Shown here piece by piece: positions 18,600 to 27,290 of a stretch of DNA of 64,000 nucleotides. Every line of letters begins with the position of its first letter. The first letter of the stretch is position 1. The notes under the pieces were generated by a model, which was not told the DNA's origin, made no database searches, and saw only the letters and a list, made by a program, of their open reading frames with translations. The position numbers and the translations under genes are program-made. The DNA comes from Neolewinella maritima (lineage in GTDB: Bacteria; Bacteroidota; Bacteroidia; Chitinophagales; Saprospiraceae): the NCBI RefSeq assembly GCF_923081025.1, contig NZ_CAKLPZ010000001.1:868001-932000 (forward strand). The letters are read 5' to 3'.

Positions 18600-19959
18600 C
18601 CCCACGCTGGTAGCAGCCCGCAAGGCCGCCCTGCGCACCGATGCACCCGTTCACCCCGTGGGCGACCTGCAGGCCTGGCAGTCTACCGTCGTCTTTGCCC
18701 CCCACGCCGACGATGAATCCCTGGGCTGCGGCGGCCTCATCGCTCTCCTGACCGACCGCGGCCAACGGGTACGCGTAGTCTTCGTGAGCAACGGCGCCAT
18801 GTCACACGCCAACTCCCGGAAATACTCCTACAACGCCCGGGCCGAGCTGCGGGAACGGGAAGCCCTGGCCGCCTGCGCGATCCTCGGCGTACCGGAGCAG
18901 GACGTACACTTCATGCGCCTGCCGGATGGTGCGGTGCCCCGGCAGTGGCACCCTGACTTCGGCGACATCGTCACCGGACTTACCGATCAGCTCAACGCGT
19001 GGCAGGCCGATACCCTCGTAGTACCCTGGCGCCGTGACCCCCATGACGACCACCGGGCCACCTGGGAGATCTGCCGTGCTGCGGCCGACCGCTACCGACC
19101 CGGTGTGCGCTGGATCGAGTACCCCGTGTGGATGTGGGAAGCGACCAACGTGGTCGACCTGCCGCGCCCCGAGGAGATGGTCGTCTGGCAGCTCGCCGTA
19201 GCCGAGCAGCAGGAGCGCAAGCAGCGCGCCATTCACGCTCACGCCTCCCAGTACGCCGGACTTATCGATGATGACCCCACGGGCTTCCAGCTGCAGGAGA
19301 ATATGCTCGATCACTTCCGTCACCCCACCGAAGTCTTCTTCGAAGACGCCACCAAGCGCCACCGTACGCTGACGGACGCCTACTTCGACACCGTCTACGC
19401 CAATAGCGAAGATCCCTGGAACTTCGCTACCAGTCCCTACGAGCGCAAAAAGTATGCCGCCTCCCTGGCCGCCCTGCCGGAAGCCCGCTACGCCAGCGGA
19501 CTGGAGATCGGCTGCTCCATCGGCGTGCTTACCTCCCTACTGGCCCAGCGCTGCGACCGGCTGCTGGCCGTAGATATTTCCGAAGCCGCCCTCGAGCGTG
19601 CCCGTGCACGGCTCGCGGGTGAGGTGCACGTTTCCTTTCGTCGCATGACCCTGCCGGAGGAGTTTCCCGATCGCCACTTCGACCTGGTGGTGCTCTCCGA
19701 GGTGGGCTACTACTGGAGCTACGGCGACCTCGACCGCGCCATCGAGCGCATCGGCCGGGCACTGAATCCCGGAGGCACCCTACTGCTCGTCCACTACACC
19801 CCCTACGTCCCCGATTATCCCCTCACCGGCGATGAGGTACACGAGGCCTTTGCCGATCAGCTCCCGGACTTCTACGCTATACGGAGTGAGCGGGCCGATC
19901 GCTACCGGCTCGACGTTTGGAAGCGGAAGGGCGGGGCCGCAGGTGCATCGAACGGGTGA
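18580..19959 (+). CDS. Fused PIG-L deacetylase / SAM methyltransferase
   Basis: A 459-residue two-domain protein. Residues about 35-220 form a PIG-L/LmbE zinc deacetylase (VVFAPHADDESLGCGG with His42, Asp44, Asp45, and DPHDDHRATWE for the third ligand), which removes acetyl from an N-acetyl sugar. Residues about 265-455 form a NodS-like methyltransferase (motif I LEIGCSIGVLTSLL from 308, AVDISEAALERAR, DLVVLSEVGYYWSY). In nodulation factors a deacetylated glucosamine is N-methylated by NodS, so the fusion suggests deacetylation followed by methylation of one sugar. That link is inference. Its end overlaps the opposing GT2 gene by 83 bases. Confidence 0.9.
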   Translation: MTLPPTDPTLVAARKAALRTDAPVHPVGDLQAWQSTVVFAPHADDESLGCGGLIALLTDRGQRVRVVFVSNGAMSHANSRKYSYNARAELREREALAACAILGVPEQDVHFMRLPDGAVPRQWHPDFGDIVTGLTDQLNAWQADTLVVPWRRDPHDDHRATWEICRAAADRYRPGVRWIEYPVWMWEATNVVDLPRPEEMVVWQLAVAEQQERKQRAIHAHASQYAGLIDDDPTGFQLQENMLDHFRHPTEVFFEDATKRHRTLTDAYFDTVYANSEDPWNFATSPYERKKYAASLAALPEARYASGLEIGCSIGVLTSLLAQRCDRLLAVDISEAALERARARLAGEVHVSFRRMTLPEEFPDRHFDLVVLSEVGYYWSYGDLDRAIERIGRALNPGGTLLLVHYTPYVPDYPLTGDEVHEAFADQLPDFYAIRSERADRYRLDVWKRKGGAAGASNG

Positions 19960-21073
19960 ACCGGCGCAGCTCCCGCACCGCCTGCTCGAAGGGCGCGTCG
20001 GAAAACTCGTGAGTCCGTTCCAGGATGTGTCGAAACTCCTGGTACAACTGACCGGCCGTCTGAGCCCCCACGATCCGTTTCTCCAGCTCCTGGAACGACA
20101 TACCCAGGTAGTTAGCCAGTTCGAACAGCGCCGGGGAATGGCCGATACGGCGTTCGTAGAAGGCCCGGCGCAGCGCCACCTTCCACTTGTACAGCATGAT
20201 GCAGTGGCGTAATCCCCACACGACGGGTTTACGTCCCTCGTTTTCCATCTTCACCCACTCGTCCAGGGTATGGCTGAAGGCGATCCCATCGATCCGGTCA
20301 CTCTCCCGATCACTGGTGTATACCTTGATTCGGGGGTCGTGCACCACCTGGATATCGATACGCTCCATCGCCCACACCAGCTGTATGTCTTCGATGCAGC
20401 GCGCGGCGGGCATGCCTCCACAGGCCAGGTAGGCCGCTTTACGCACCGCGATGCTGGGGCCAAAGTGCTGAAAGTGGCGTGGCCAGGGGTCCTGCGTGCA
20501 GGGGTCGATGCTAGACTCCAGCCGCGTCTGCAGCATCCGGTAGGTCACATCCTGGAGGTAGATCTTGCGGTAGCCCTCCCGCGCGCGCTGCCGCACCATG
20601 ATGCGCCCGCCCACTGCCTGAGCCCCCCGCGCCAGGGCTTGCTCCGTATAATACAGCCAGTGCCGGTCGACGGTACTATCCGCGTCCGTGGTGCAGATGA
20701 TACCGTCCGGGGGCAGCCGCGCCACGGCCAGGTCGCCCAGTAAGCGGCGGGCCACACCTACGCTGGCTACGTCCCGTGGAATGTCCACTTCGATCACGTG
20801 CAGCCCAAAGTCCGGATGCTGGCTGCCGTAGGAACGGGCCACGGCAGCGGTACGGTCGCTACAGTTGTTGGCCAGCACGATGACCTCATAGTGGGTGGGG
20901 GGTATGCGCCGCCCGGCAGGATCGTACTGTAGGTGCAGTGCGCGCAGGGTAGCCACGATGCCCCCGGCCTCATCCTTGGCGGGGATGGTGATGCAGTAGG
21001 AGCAGTCCGGACCCACGTGGCGGGACCCATTCGGTACGGAAAGGGGAGGAAGTCCTGGAGGCAGATCGAACAA
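19877..21073 (-). CDS. Family 2 glycosyltransferase
   Basis: A 398-residue GT-A fold transferase. It shows the start of the donor domain YCITIPAKDEAGGIVATL, VIVLANNCSDRTA, and the metal-binding DAD in ICTTDADSTVDRHWL. No transmembrane segments are evident, so it is probably cytoplasmic or peripheral. It converges on the fused deacetylase/methyltransferase and overlaps it by 83 bases, and probably acts on the same glycan. The acceptor and donor sugars are unknown. Confidence 0.88.
   Translation of the reverse strand: MFDLPPGLPPLSVPNGSRHVGPDCSYCITIPAKDEAGGIVATLRALHLQYDPAGRRIPPTHYEVIVLANNCSDRTAAVARSYGSQHPDFGLHVIEVDIPRDVASVGVARRLLGDLAVARLPPDGIICTTDADSTVDRHWLYYTEQALARGAQAVGGRIMVRQRAREGYRKIYLQDVTYRMLQTRLESSIDPCTQDPWPRHFQHFGPSIAVRKAAYLACGGMPAARCIEDIQLVWAMERIDIQVVHDPRIKVYTSDRESDRIDGIAFSHTLDEWVKMENEGRKPVVWGLRHCIMLYKWKVALRRAFYERRIGHSPALFELANYLGMSFQELEKRIVGAQTAGQLYQEFRHILERTHEFSDAPFEQAVRELRRFTRSMHLRPRPSASKRRAGSDRPAHSV
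19930..19947 (+). repeat. Dispersed 18-base repeat, copy 1
   Basis: GGCGGGGCCGCAGGTGCA lies inside the overlap of the deacetylase/methyltransferase and GT2 genes and thus helps encode both C-termini. Identical copy at 48680; one-mismatch inverted copy at 53986. Confidence 0.55.
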
Positions 21074-21144
21074 GGGGTAGACTGACTGTGTGCCGTGTTC
21101 TAAGTCAGTTATCGACCCGGAGGTTGCGTGTACAGCTTACTCAC

Positions 21145-22143
21145 TTAGTCACACCGACCGATCAACTGCACTTCTCGCTCCAGTTGTACGCCGAAGCGGG
21201 CGGCCACCGTCTCCTGCACCTGTGTACTGAATGCAAGCACGTCGCGGCCGGTCGCCCCACCCCGATTGACCAGCACCAGTGCCTGCCGGGCGTAGGTGCC
21301 GACGCGCGGCGTCCCCGTGCCCCGCAGTCCCGCGCGATCGATGAGCCAGCCTGCGGGAAGTTTCACGGAGGTATCGTCGATGGGGTAGGCGGGCAGGTCT
21401 GTATACTGTTCGTGCAACGCTTCGTACTGTGGGCGGGGTACCACCGGGTTCTTAAAGAAGCTTCCGCTGTTTCCGAGAAAGAACCAGTCGGGGAGCTTGC
21501 TTCGTCGGATGGCCGTCACCGCGGCAGCAACGTCACTGGCCGTAGGCTGATCGATCTGGCGCAGTTCCAGCTCCGTGCGGATAGCCCCGTAGTCCAGTTT
21601 GAGGGCGCGCGGCTCACTCAGGTCGAAGGATACGGCCGTGATCAGGTACCGCCCGGGCTCCCGCTTGAAGCGGCTGTCGCGGTATCCGAAGGCACAGTCT
21701 GCCGGACTCAGATCCACCGCCCCCACGCCGTATTCCCAGGCGTGTACCGTGGTGATGAATTCGGCGACCTCCGATCCGTAAGCGCCGATGTTCTGCACCG
21801 GCGAGGCCCCTACCGTACCGGGGATCAGGATCAGATTCTCCATGCCGCTGTGACCCTGTTCCAGGGTGTAGCGCACGAACTGATTCCAGTCGGTGCCGGC
21901 AGCTACCCGGTAGCGGCCCTTCCCGTCCGCCCAGGTCACGCCGCTCAGTTGGACGTGCACCGTAAGGCCCGGTAGCTCGTCCATGAGCAGCAGGTTGCTT
22001 CCTCCTCCTAGCACGAGGTCGGGGGCTTGTCGGAATAGGGGGTCGGTAAGCTGCGCCTCGTCCGTGAGCGCAAGGAAACGCTCGGCCACTGCGGGCAGTC
22101 CGAAGGTGTTGAAGCGACGTAGGTCTACCTGCTGCTGGATCAT
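21145..22143 (-). CDS. murB: UDP-N-acetylenolpyruvoylglucosamine reductase
   Basis: MurB reduces UDP-GlcNAc-enolpyruvate to UDP-MurNAc with NADPH and FAD in peptidoglycan synthesis. The 332 residues show RFNTFGLPAVAERF, the FAD loop VLGGGSNLLLMDE, IPGTVGASPVQNIGAYG, CAFGYRDSRFKRE and LGNSGSFFKNPVV with the catalytic serine. The length and the Tyr-containing YGYRDS-like loop fit the E. coli type I form. It starts within the stop of the ABC transporter gene (ATGA on the minus strand). Confidence 0.96.
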   Translation of the reverse strand: MIQQQVDLRRFNTFGLPAVAERFLALTDEAQLTDPLFRQAPDLVLGGGSNLLLMDELPGLTVHVQLSGVTWADGKGRYRVAAGTDWNQFVRYTLEQGHSGMENLILIPGTVGASPVQNIGAYGSEVAEFITTVHAWEYGVGAVDLSPADCAFGYRDSRFKREPGRYLITAVSFDLSEPRALKLDYGAIRTELELRQIDQPTASDVAAAVTAIRRSKLPDWFFLGNSGSFFKNPVVPRPQYEALHEQYTDLPAYPIDDTSVKLPAGWLIDRAGLRGTGTPRVGTYARQALVLVNRGGATGRDVLAFSTQVQETVAARFGVQLEREVQLIGRCD

Positions 22144-24014
22144 TCGGCCAGGTCGAATTGCAGGCGGGCCAGGGCCGAATACGCTCCGTGGGGCCGTACG
22201 CTCAGTTCGGCGTGGGTACCCGATTCTACGATGGTGCCGTTCTCGATCACGTAGATGCGGTCCACGTCGCGGATCGTAGCCAGGCGGTGGGCGATAATGA
22301 TGCTGGTACGGCCGCGCATGAGGTTATCCAGGGCTTCCTGTACGACGCGCTCGCTCTCAGCATCCAGGCTGCTGGTGGCCTCGTCGAGGAGCAGAATTTT
22401 GGGGTCCTTGAGGATAGCCCGGGCGATAGCTACCCGCTGCCGCTGTCCGCCGCTAAGCTGAATGCCCCGGTCGCCGACCAGGGTGTCCAGTCCTTCCGGG
22501 AAGGTGTCGATGAAGTCCAGCGCATTCGCCTGGCGGGCGGCGGCGCGGACCTGCTCGTCCGTAGCGTCGAGCTTACCGTAGGTGATGTTTTCGCGGATGG
22601 TACCGCCGAACAGCAGGACCTCCTGGGGCACCAGGGCCAGCTGATCGCGGTAGGCTTCCAGTCCGAAGGCTTCGATGTCCTGACCGTCTACGGTCACCCG
22701 GCCCTGGGTCACGGGGTAGAAACGCAGCAGGAGCTTGACGATGGTGGACTTGCCGCTGCCACTAGCCCCCACCAGTGCCACCTTCTCCCCGGGGGCTACG
22801 TGGAGGTCGATGCCCTTGAGTACGGTGATGTCAGGGCGGGTAGGGTAGGAGAACACTACATTCTCGTAGTCGATCGCACCGGTAAGGTCGTCACAGGATG
22901 CCGCTGCCAGCTCGCCGTTCATTGGCACCGGCGTCCCCGCCCCTTCTTGTTGTACTTCTTCTACCCCGTCGTCCGTGCCCTCGAACTCCTGACTGTCGAG
23001 AATGTCGACTACGCGATCCGAGGCGCCGAGGGCACCGACAATCTCCCCGTAGAAACTACCGAGACTAGCCACGGAGCCGCCGATGATGGCCGTGAAGACG
23101 ATGAAGCTGAACAGATCGCCCACCGGTAGGTCACCGGCCTGCACCAGTAGGATGGCGCGGTAAATAATGAAGAACAGGGCGCCGAACATGACGCTGACGA
23201 TGAAGGCCGAGAATACGCCCCGGGCGTTGGCGGTACGGATGGAAATGTCGACCGACTCATCGATGCTGCGGCTGTAGCGCGCCAGCTCGAAATCCTCATT
23301 GGTGTAGGCCTTGACGGTGGAGATGCTCTGTAGGGTCTCTTCGACGATGACGTTGCTCTGGGCCAGTTTTTCCTGGCGGGCCTTGGTCATGCGGCGCACG
23401 TAGCGGCCGAAGAACATGGCCGCGATCACTACCACCGGAAATACGATGAGGCTGACCAGCGCCAGCCGGAACATGGTGAAGAGGATAAACAAGGTGGCTC
23501 CGAGCAGGATGATGATCTGCCGGGCAAACTCCGTGAGGGTGAGGCTGAATACCCCCTGGATCTGCGTGATGTCGTTGGTGATACGGCTGGTCAGCTCGCC
23601 CACCCGGCTGCGCTCGAAGAAGGGGATATTGAGGTGGAGGATCTTGGCAAACAGGTCCTTGCGCAGGGCGGCCATCGAGCGCTCGCTGACGATGGCCTGG
23701 ATGCGTACGCGGTAAAAGCTGAGGGGCGCCTGGATGACCAGCAGACCCGCAAGGAGCAGAAACACCTCATCGACGGTGAGGCCGTACTTACCCTTGCCGT
23801 TGTAGACGTTGAGGGCCTCGCCGGGGAGTTGCAGGATGATCAGGAACACCAGCGAGCTCAGGCCCAGGATCACGAAGCTCAGCGCAAATAGCCAGCGGTA
23901 GCGCCAGACGTAGTCGAAGATGCGCAGGGAGCGGCGCAGCCGATCCTTGGTGATGCGGGGTTTGGTCGCTGCGTCGTCGTCGTCGGTAGGCGGTGAAGGG
24001 GGAGTGGAGGCCAT
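22140..24014 (-). CDS. ABC exporter, fused permease and ATPase
   Basis: A 624-residue half-transporter of the MsbA/multidrug type. About six membrane helices lie between 30 and 340, and the ATPase domain carries Walker A VGASGSGKST (Lys422), signature LSGGQRQRVAIARA, Walker B ILLLDEAT and the switch IIAHRL. It should work as a homodimer in the inner membrane, exporting lipids or drugs; cargo is unknown. An acidic, low-complexity linker sits between the two parts (near 350-380). It is translationally coupled to murB, a pairing with no obvious functional meaning. Confidence 0.9.
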   Translation of the reverse strand: MASTPPSPPTDDDDAATKPRITKDRLRRSLRIFDYVWRYRWLFALSFVILGLSSLVFLIILQLPGEALNVYNGKGKYGLTVDEVFLLLAGLLVIQAPLSFYRVRIQAIVSERSMAALRKDLFAKILHLNIPFFERSRVGELTSRITNDITQIQGVFSLTLTEFARQIIILLGATLFILFTMFRLALVSLIVFPVVVIAAMFFGRYVRRMTKARQEKLAQSNVIVEETLQSISTVKAYTNEDFELARYSRSIDESVDISIRTANARGVFSAFIVSVMFGALFFIIYRAILLVQAGDLPVGDLFSFIVFTAIIGGSVASLGSFYGEIVGALGASDRVVDILDSQEFEGTDDGVEEVQQEGAGTPVPMNGELAAASCDDLTGAIDYENVVFSYPTRPDITVLKGIDLHVAPGEKVALVGASGSGKSTIVKLLLRFYPVTQGRVTVDGQDIEAFGLEAYRDQLALVPQEVLLFGGTIRENITYGKLDATDEQVRAAARQANALDFIDTFPEGLDTLVGDRGIQLSGGQRQRVAIARAILKDPKILLLDEATSSLDAESERVVQEALDNLMRGRTSIIIAHRLATIRDVDRIYVIENGTIVESGTHAELSVRPHGAYSALARLQFDLAE

Positions 24015-24208
24015 GAGTCACAAAGGAACCGAACTTGGCGGTAAAAGGTCAGGTCCCACGGGTTTTTTGAACTTATTCGGACAAAGCGCGGTACTATTCA
24101 CCGATTTGCGGAGCGTCCGCTTGGCTACCAAATGTAGCAAGTGACGCCTACAATTTTACGGCTGAAAATATGTTTAAGCCGTATTGCCTCCTTTGATCCC
24201 AACCTAGC

Positions 24209-25072
24209 TTGATGAAACATTTCACCCTTCTTCTCCTTCTCGCGGCCTTACTGTGCGGGAGCAGCACCGTCAGTGCCCAGCGTTACTTCGAAGTAGGCCT
24301 GCAGGGGGGCGATATGCCGTACAACGGCGACCTGAGCGATCCGGGTATCGGCTTTCTGAGTGACTGGAACACCTTCGGCGGCTTCTACCTGCGGTACCGG
24401 CCGATCAGCCGGGTCGGCCTGCGCCTGAATGGCATTTTCGGACGCATCGAGGCGGAGAACGAAACCTCCGTGCGGATAAGTCAGGACGAGCGCGCTGCCA
24501 TCACCCGTAACTTTCGCTCCCGCATCCAAGAATTTAGCTTGGCTGCTGAGTTCGACCTTTTTTATTTGGGCGACCCGGAAGACCGCTTTGTAGCTCCCTA
24601 CCTGATGGTGGGCATCGGACGCACCGCCTTCGAGCCGCAGTCGCAGGATGACGGAGTGTACTATGACCTACAGCCGCTTAAGACCGAAGGGCAGGGTATT
24701 CGGACCGGAGCCTACGATCCGGCCCCCTACGCGCTGAATATCACGACCTATCACGTCGGCGGCGGCCTGCGGGCCAAATTAGGGGAACGCATTGTTGTTG
24801 GCGGTGAGGTAAGTGGCCGGCTGACCGGCACTGATTACCTGGACGATATTTCTGGACGACGCCTGAACTACCAGGAAGTGCTCGCTAACACAACCACCCA
24901 GGGAGCCTTCTTTTCCAACCCTGCCGTACAACCGGGCGAAGCACCAGATAATCTAAACTACTCTCGGGGAGGCAGCTCTGATGATTTCTACTTCCTAATC
25001 AACCTCACCGTAGGCATCCGTCTAGGTGGTTGGGGCGGAGGCCGCGGGGGCAATGGCTGCTACTCGTTCTAG
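24209..25072 (+). CDS. DUF6089-type outer-membrane beta-barrel protein
   Basis: A 287-residue protein with a signal peptide (1 to about 23, ending VSAQ) followed by the family start RYFEVGLQGGDMPYNGDL. Alternating aromatic and polar strands (FGGFYLRYRPISRVGLRLNG, FSLAAEFDLFYLG, YLMVGIGRTAF) suggest an outer-membrane barrel; it ends in a glycine-rich segment and YSF. These proteins are widespread in Bacteroidota with no assigned function. The 194 bases before it hold no gene; TATGTTTA near 24167 is a possible but weak -7 box. Confidence 0.75.
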   Translation: MMKHFTLLLLLAALLCGSSTVSAQRYFEVGLQGGDMPYNGDLSDPGIGFLSDWNTFGGFYLRYRPISRVGLRLNGIFGRIEAENETSVRISQDERAAITRNFRSRIQEFSLAAEFDLFYLGDPEDRFVAPYLMVGIGRTAFEPQSQDDGVYYDLQPLKTEGQGIRTGAYDPAPYALNITTYHVGGGLRAKLGERIVVGGEVSGRLTGTDYLDDISGRRLNYQEVLANTTTQGAFFSNPAVQPGEAPDNLNYSRGGSSDDFYFLINLTVGIRLGGWGGGRGGNGCYSF

Positions 25073-25174
25073 CGCAGCCTGTGTCGCGTCATTTTTGATC
25101 CGGCTACAAACCTCGTAGGATAAAGTGGGTTTGCTTGGGTGGCAATACTGCCAGACCGACCATACCTGCATTTT

Positions 25175-25594
25175 ATGAGCCTCCGCACACTTACCCTTTC
25201 CTTACTGCTGACTCTACTGGCCTTTGGTCCCCTGAGTGCTGCCATTGGAGTACCCGTCACTCCGGCCACCACCGAATCGGCCACTGCCACGGAAGCCGCC
25301 GCACTAGAAGCAGCCCGTGAATACACCGCATCGCTGAAGAGCATGACCGCCAAGGAGCGTCGTACCCTCAAGCGGGAGCAGCGCCGCGCGGTGAAGGATG
25401 CGCTCGAAAACCATCAGGACGCCAGCACCAACACCATCCTGCTCGTCATCCTGGCCGTCCTGCTTCCTCCCGTCGCCGTACTGGTGTACGAAGGTGAATT
25501 GAATAACAAGTTCTGGATCGCCCTACTGCTTACCCTGCTGTTCTACCTTCCGGGCCTTATCTACGCCCTGCTGGTTATTTTCGGCAATATGTAA
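25175..25594 (+). CDS. Pmp3/YqaE-like membrane protein with signal peptide
   Basis: A 139-residue protein; ATG at 25175 is chosen because it starts a proper signal peptide (SLRTLTLSLLLTLLAFGPL). After an Ala/Thr-rich stretch comes the basic helix MTAKERRTLKREQRRAVKDA, then two membrane helices with the Pmp3 pattern ILAVLLPPVAVLVYEGELNN and FYLPGLIYALLVIFG. The Pmp3 family are small membrane proteins linked to salt stress in some organisms. It resembles the product at 40622-41113. Its stop abuts the end of convergent lpxB with no gap. Confidence 0.78.
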   Translation: MSLRTLTLSLLLTLLAFGPLSAAIGVPVTPATTESATATEAAALEAAREYTASLKSMTAKERRTLKREQRRAVKDALENHQDASTNTILLVILAVLLPPVAVLVYEGELNNKFWIALLLTLLFYLPGLIYALLVIFGNM

Positions 25595-26677
25595 TCATCC
25601 GATAATCGCCGCAGCCGCCCGCTCCGCCGCGCCCCCCGCGCCCAGCACGCGCCGCAGCTGTTGCAACTCTTCTAATTGCCGGTCCCGCACGGGGCCGGCA
25701 ATTATTTTTTGTAGCTCGGCGGTCAGCCGCGTCACGTTGAAGTCTGCCTGGATCAGCTCCGGTACGACTTCCCGATCCATCACCAGATTAACCAGCGAGA
25801 TATACTTGATCCGGCTAGCTACCAGCCGGCGCGCCAGCCAGTAGTTCAGGGCATTGCCCCGGTAGCAGACCACCTGCGGCACCCCGAACAGGGCCGTTTC
25901 CAGCGTAGCCGTTCCGCTAGTTACCAGTGCCGTGTGGGCCGTGGCAAGTACCTCGTAGGTGTTGCCCTGTACCAGTTCGAGCTTCGGCGGTACGTCCGCA
26001 GCCTGTAGGTACTGCCGGTACAACTCCGCGTCTTGCCCGGGCGCTCCCGCAATCACGTACCGCTGCTCAGGCAGGCGGGCTGCGGCGGCCAGCATGGGGG
26101 GCAGGCTGCGATCGATCTCCTGCCTGCGGGAGCCGGGTAGCAGGGCTACGTGGGTACGGGGACGGGAATCCGTCTGCTTCACAACATCGAGTAGCGGGTG
26201 ACCCACGAAGGTGGCCTCCACGCCGTGCTCCGCGTAGAACGCCTCTTCGAAGGGCAGAATGACCAACATGCGGTCCACATTAGCCCGTACCTGCTTGACC
26301 CGGCTGGTGTGCCAGGCCCAGATCTGGGGGCTGATGTAGTAGCTGATGTCGTAGCCGGCCCTGCGGGCCCACTTGGCCATGCGCAGGTTAAAGCCCGGGT
26401 AGTCGATGAGCACTAGGCGGTCGGGCCGAAAGTCCGCGATATCCGCTTTGCAGGCCCGGAAGTTACTCAGGATGGTCGGTAGGTTCTTCACCACCTCTAC
26501 GAAGCCCATAAAGGCCAGTTCGCGGTAGTGCTTGACCACCTCGGCGCCGGCTGCAGCCATCAGCTCACCACCCCAGGCCCGTATCTCGGCCGCAGGGTCG
26601 CGCGCGCGCAGGGCTTCTACGAGTTTAGCTCCGTGGAGGTCTCCGGATGCTTCGCCGGCGATTAGGTAGTAGCGCAA
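25595..26677 (-). CDS. lpxB: Lipid-A-disaccharide synthase
   Basis: LpxB condenses UDP-2,3-diacylglucosamine with lipid X to form the lipid A disaccharide at the inner membrane. The 360 residues begin with YYLIAGEASGDLHGAKL, a family hallmark, and contain ELAFMGFVEVVKNL, LIDYPGFNLRMAKWARRAG, YISPQIWAW, ATFVGHPLLD, ALLPGSRRQEI and TSGTATLETALFGVPQVVCYR. Its presence shows a Gram-negative outer membrane. The start is well fixed by the conserved N-terminus. Confidence 0.96.
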   Translation of the reverse strand: MRYYLIAGEASGDLHGAKLVEALRARDPAAEIRAWGGELMAAAGAEVVKHYRELAFMGFVEVVKNLPTILSNFRACKADIADFRPDRLVLIDYPGFNLRMAKWARRAGYDISYYISPQIWAWHTSRVKQVRANVDRMLVILPFEEAFYAEHGVEATFVGHPLLDVVKQTDSRPRTHVALLPGSRRQEIDRSLPPMLAAAARLPEQRYVIAGAPGQDAELYRQYLQAADVPPKLELVQGNTYEVLATAHTALVTSGTATLETALFGVPQVVCYRGNALNYWLARRLVASRIKYISLVNLVMDREVVPELIQADFNVTRLTAELQKIIAGPVRDRQLEELQQLRRVLGAGGAAERAAAAIIG

Positions 26678-26784
26678 GGGGGGGGAGGGGGTTAGGTCGC
26701 TTCGCTCGGTAAGCTGGTGGTCATGGCGAAGATAGCTAGCGCGGTGTAGCCGGCCGTGCGTTACTTCGTGGCAAAGTTTATGGA

Positions 26785-27243
26785 ATGACGGTCGAATGGA
26801 CGCACTACACCTTCGAGCAGCTGGATGTACATCTGCTGTACGCGATCCTGGCCCTGCGGCAGGAGGTCTTCGTCGTGGAGCAGACCTGCTACTACCAGGA
26901 TGCGGACGGTAAGGATCAGCAGGCCATCCACGTGGTAGGTATGCAGGACGGTAAGGTCGTAGCGTACACCCGGATACTGGATCGGGGTATCTCCTACCCG
27001 GACTACGCCAGCATCGGACGGGTGGTGACCTCCCCCACCGTCCGCGGACAGGGACTGGGCCGGCCGCTAATGGACTACTCTATGCGTGTACTCTATGAAC
27101 ACTTTGGGGAGCAAGCGGTGAAGATCAGCGCACAGGCTCACCTACAGGACTTTTACGGGAGCCTGGGCTACCGTGGGGTAGGGGAGGAGTACCTGGAGGA
27201 TGGTATCCCCCACCGGGCGATGGTGCTGGGAGATCCTGCTTAG
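26785..27243 (+). CDS. GNAT acetyltransferase, ElaA type
   Basis: A 152-residue GNAT-fold protein close to ElaA: WTHYTFEQLDVHLLYAILAL and RQEVFVVEQTCYYQDADGKD, then the acetyl-CoA pocket ASIGRVVTSPTVRGQGLGRPL and ISAQAHLQDFYGSLGYRGVG. ElaA's substrate is not established. It lies 48 bases before rarA on the same strand and may be cotranscribed. Confidence 0.88.
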   Translation: MTVEWTHYTFEQLDVHLLYAILALRQEVFVVEQTCYYQDADGKDQQAIHVVGMQDGKVVAYTRILDRGISYPDYASIGRVVTSPTVRGQGLGRPLMDYSMRVLYEHFGEQAVKISAQAHLQDFYGSLGYRGVGEEYLEDGIPHRAMVLGDPA

Positions 27244-27278
27244 GCTCTCTTGCTCCTGCGCTACACGACGCGAACCAG

Positions 27279-27286
27279 TACCTTCG
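27279..27286 (+). promoter_or_regulatory. -7-like box TACCTTCG before rarA
   Basis: TACCTTCG differs from TAnnTTTG at one position and ends four bases before the rarA ATG. Its place mirrors that of TACCTTTG before the gene at 16739. It could be a promoter for a near-leaderless transcript; this rests on position and similarity only. Confidence 0.3.
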
Positions 27287-27290
27287 CCGC

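Noticed and set aside
17442-18638. Minus-strand frame of 398 codons opposite the acyl-CoA dehydrogenase gene
   Set aside because: Shadow frame; the plus strand has the family pattern and operon spacing.
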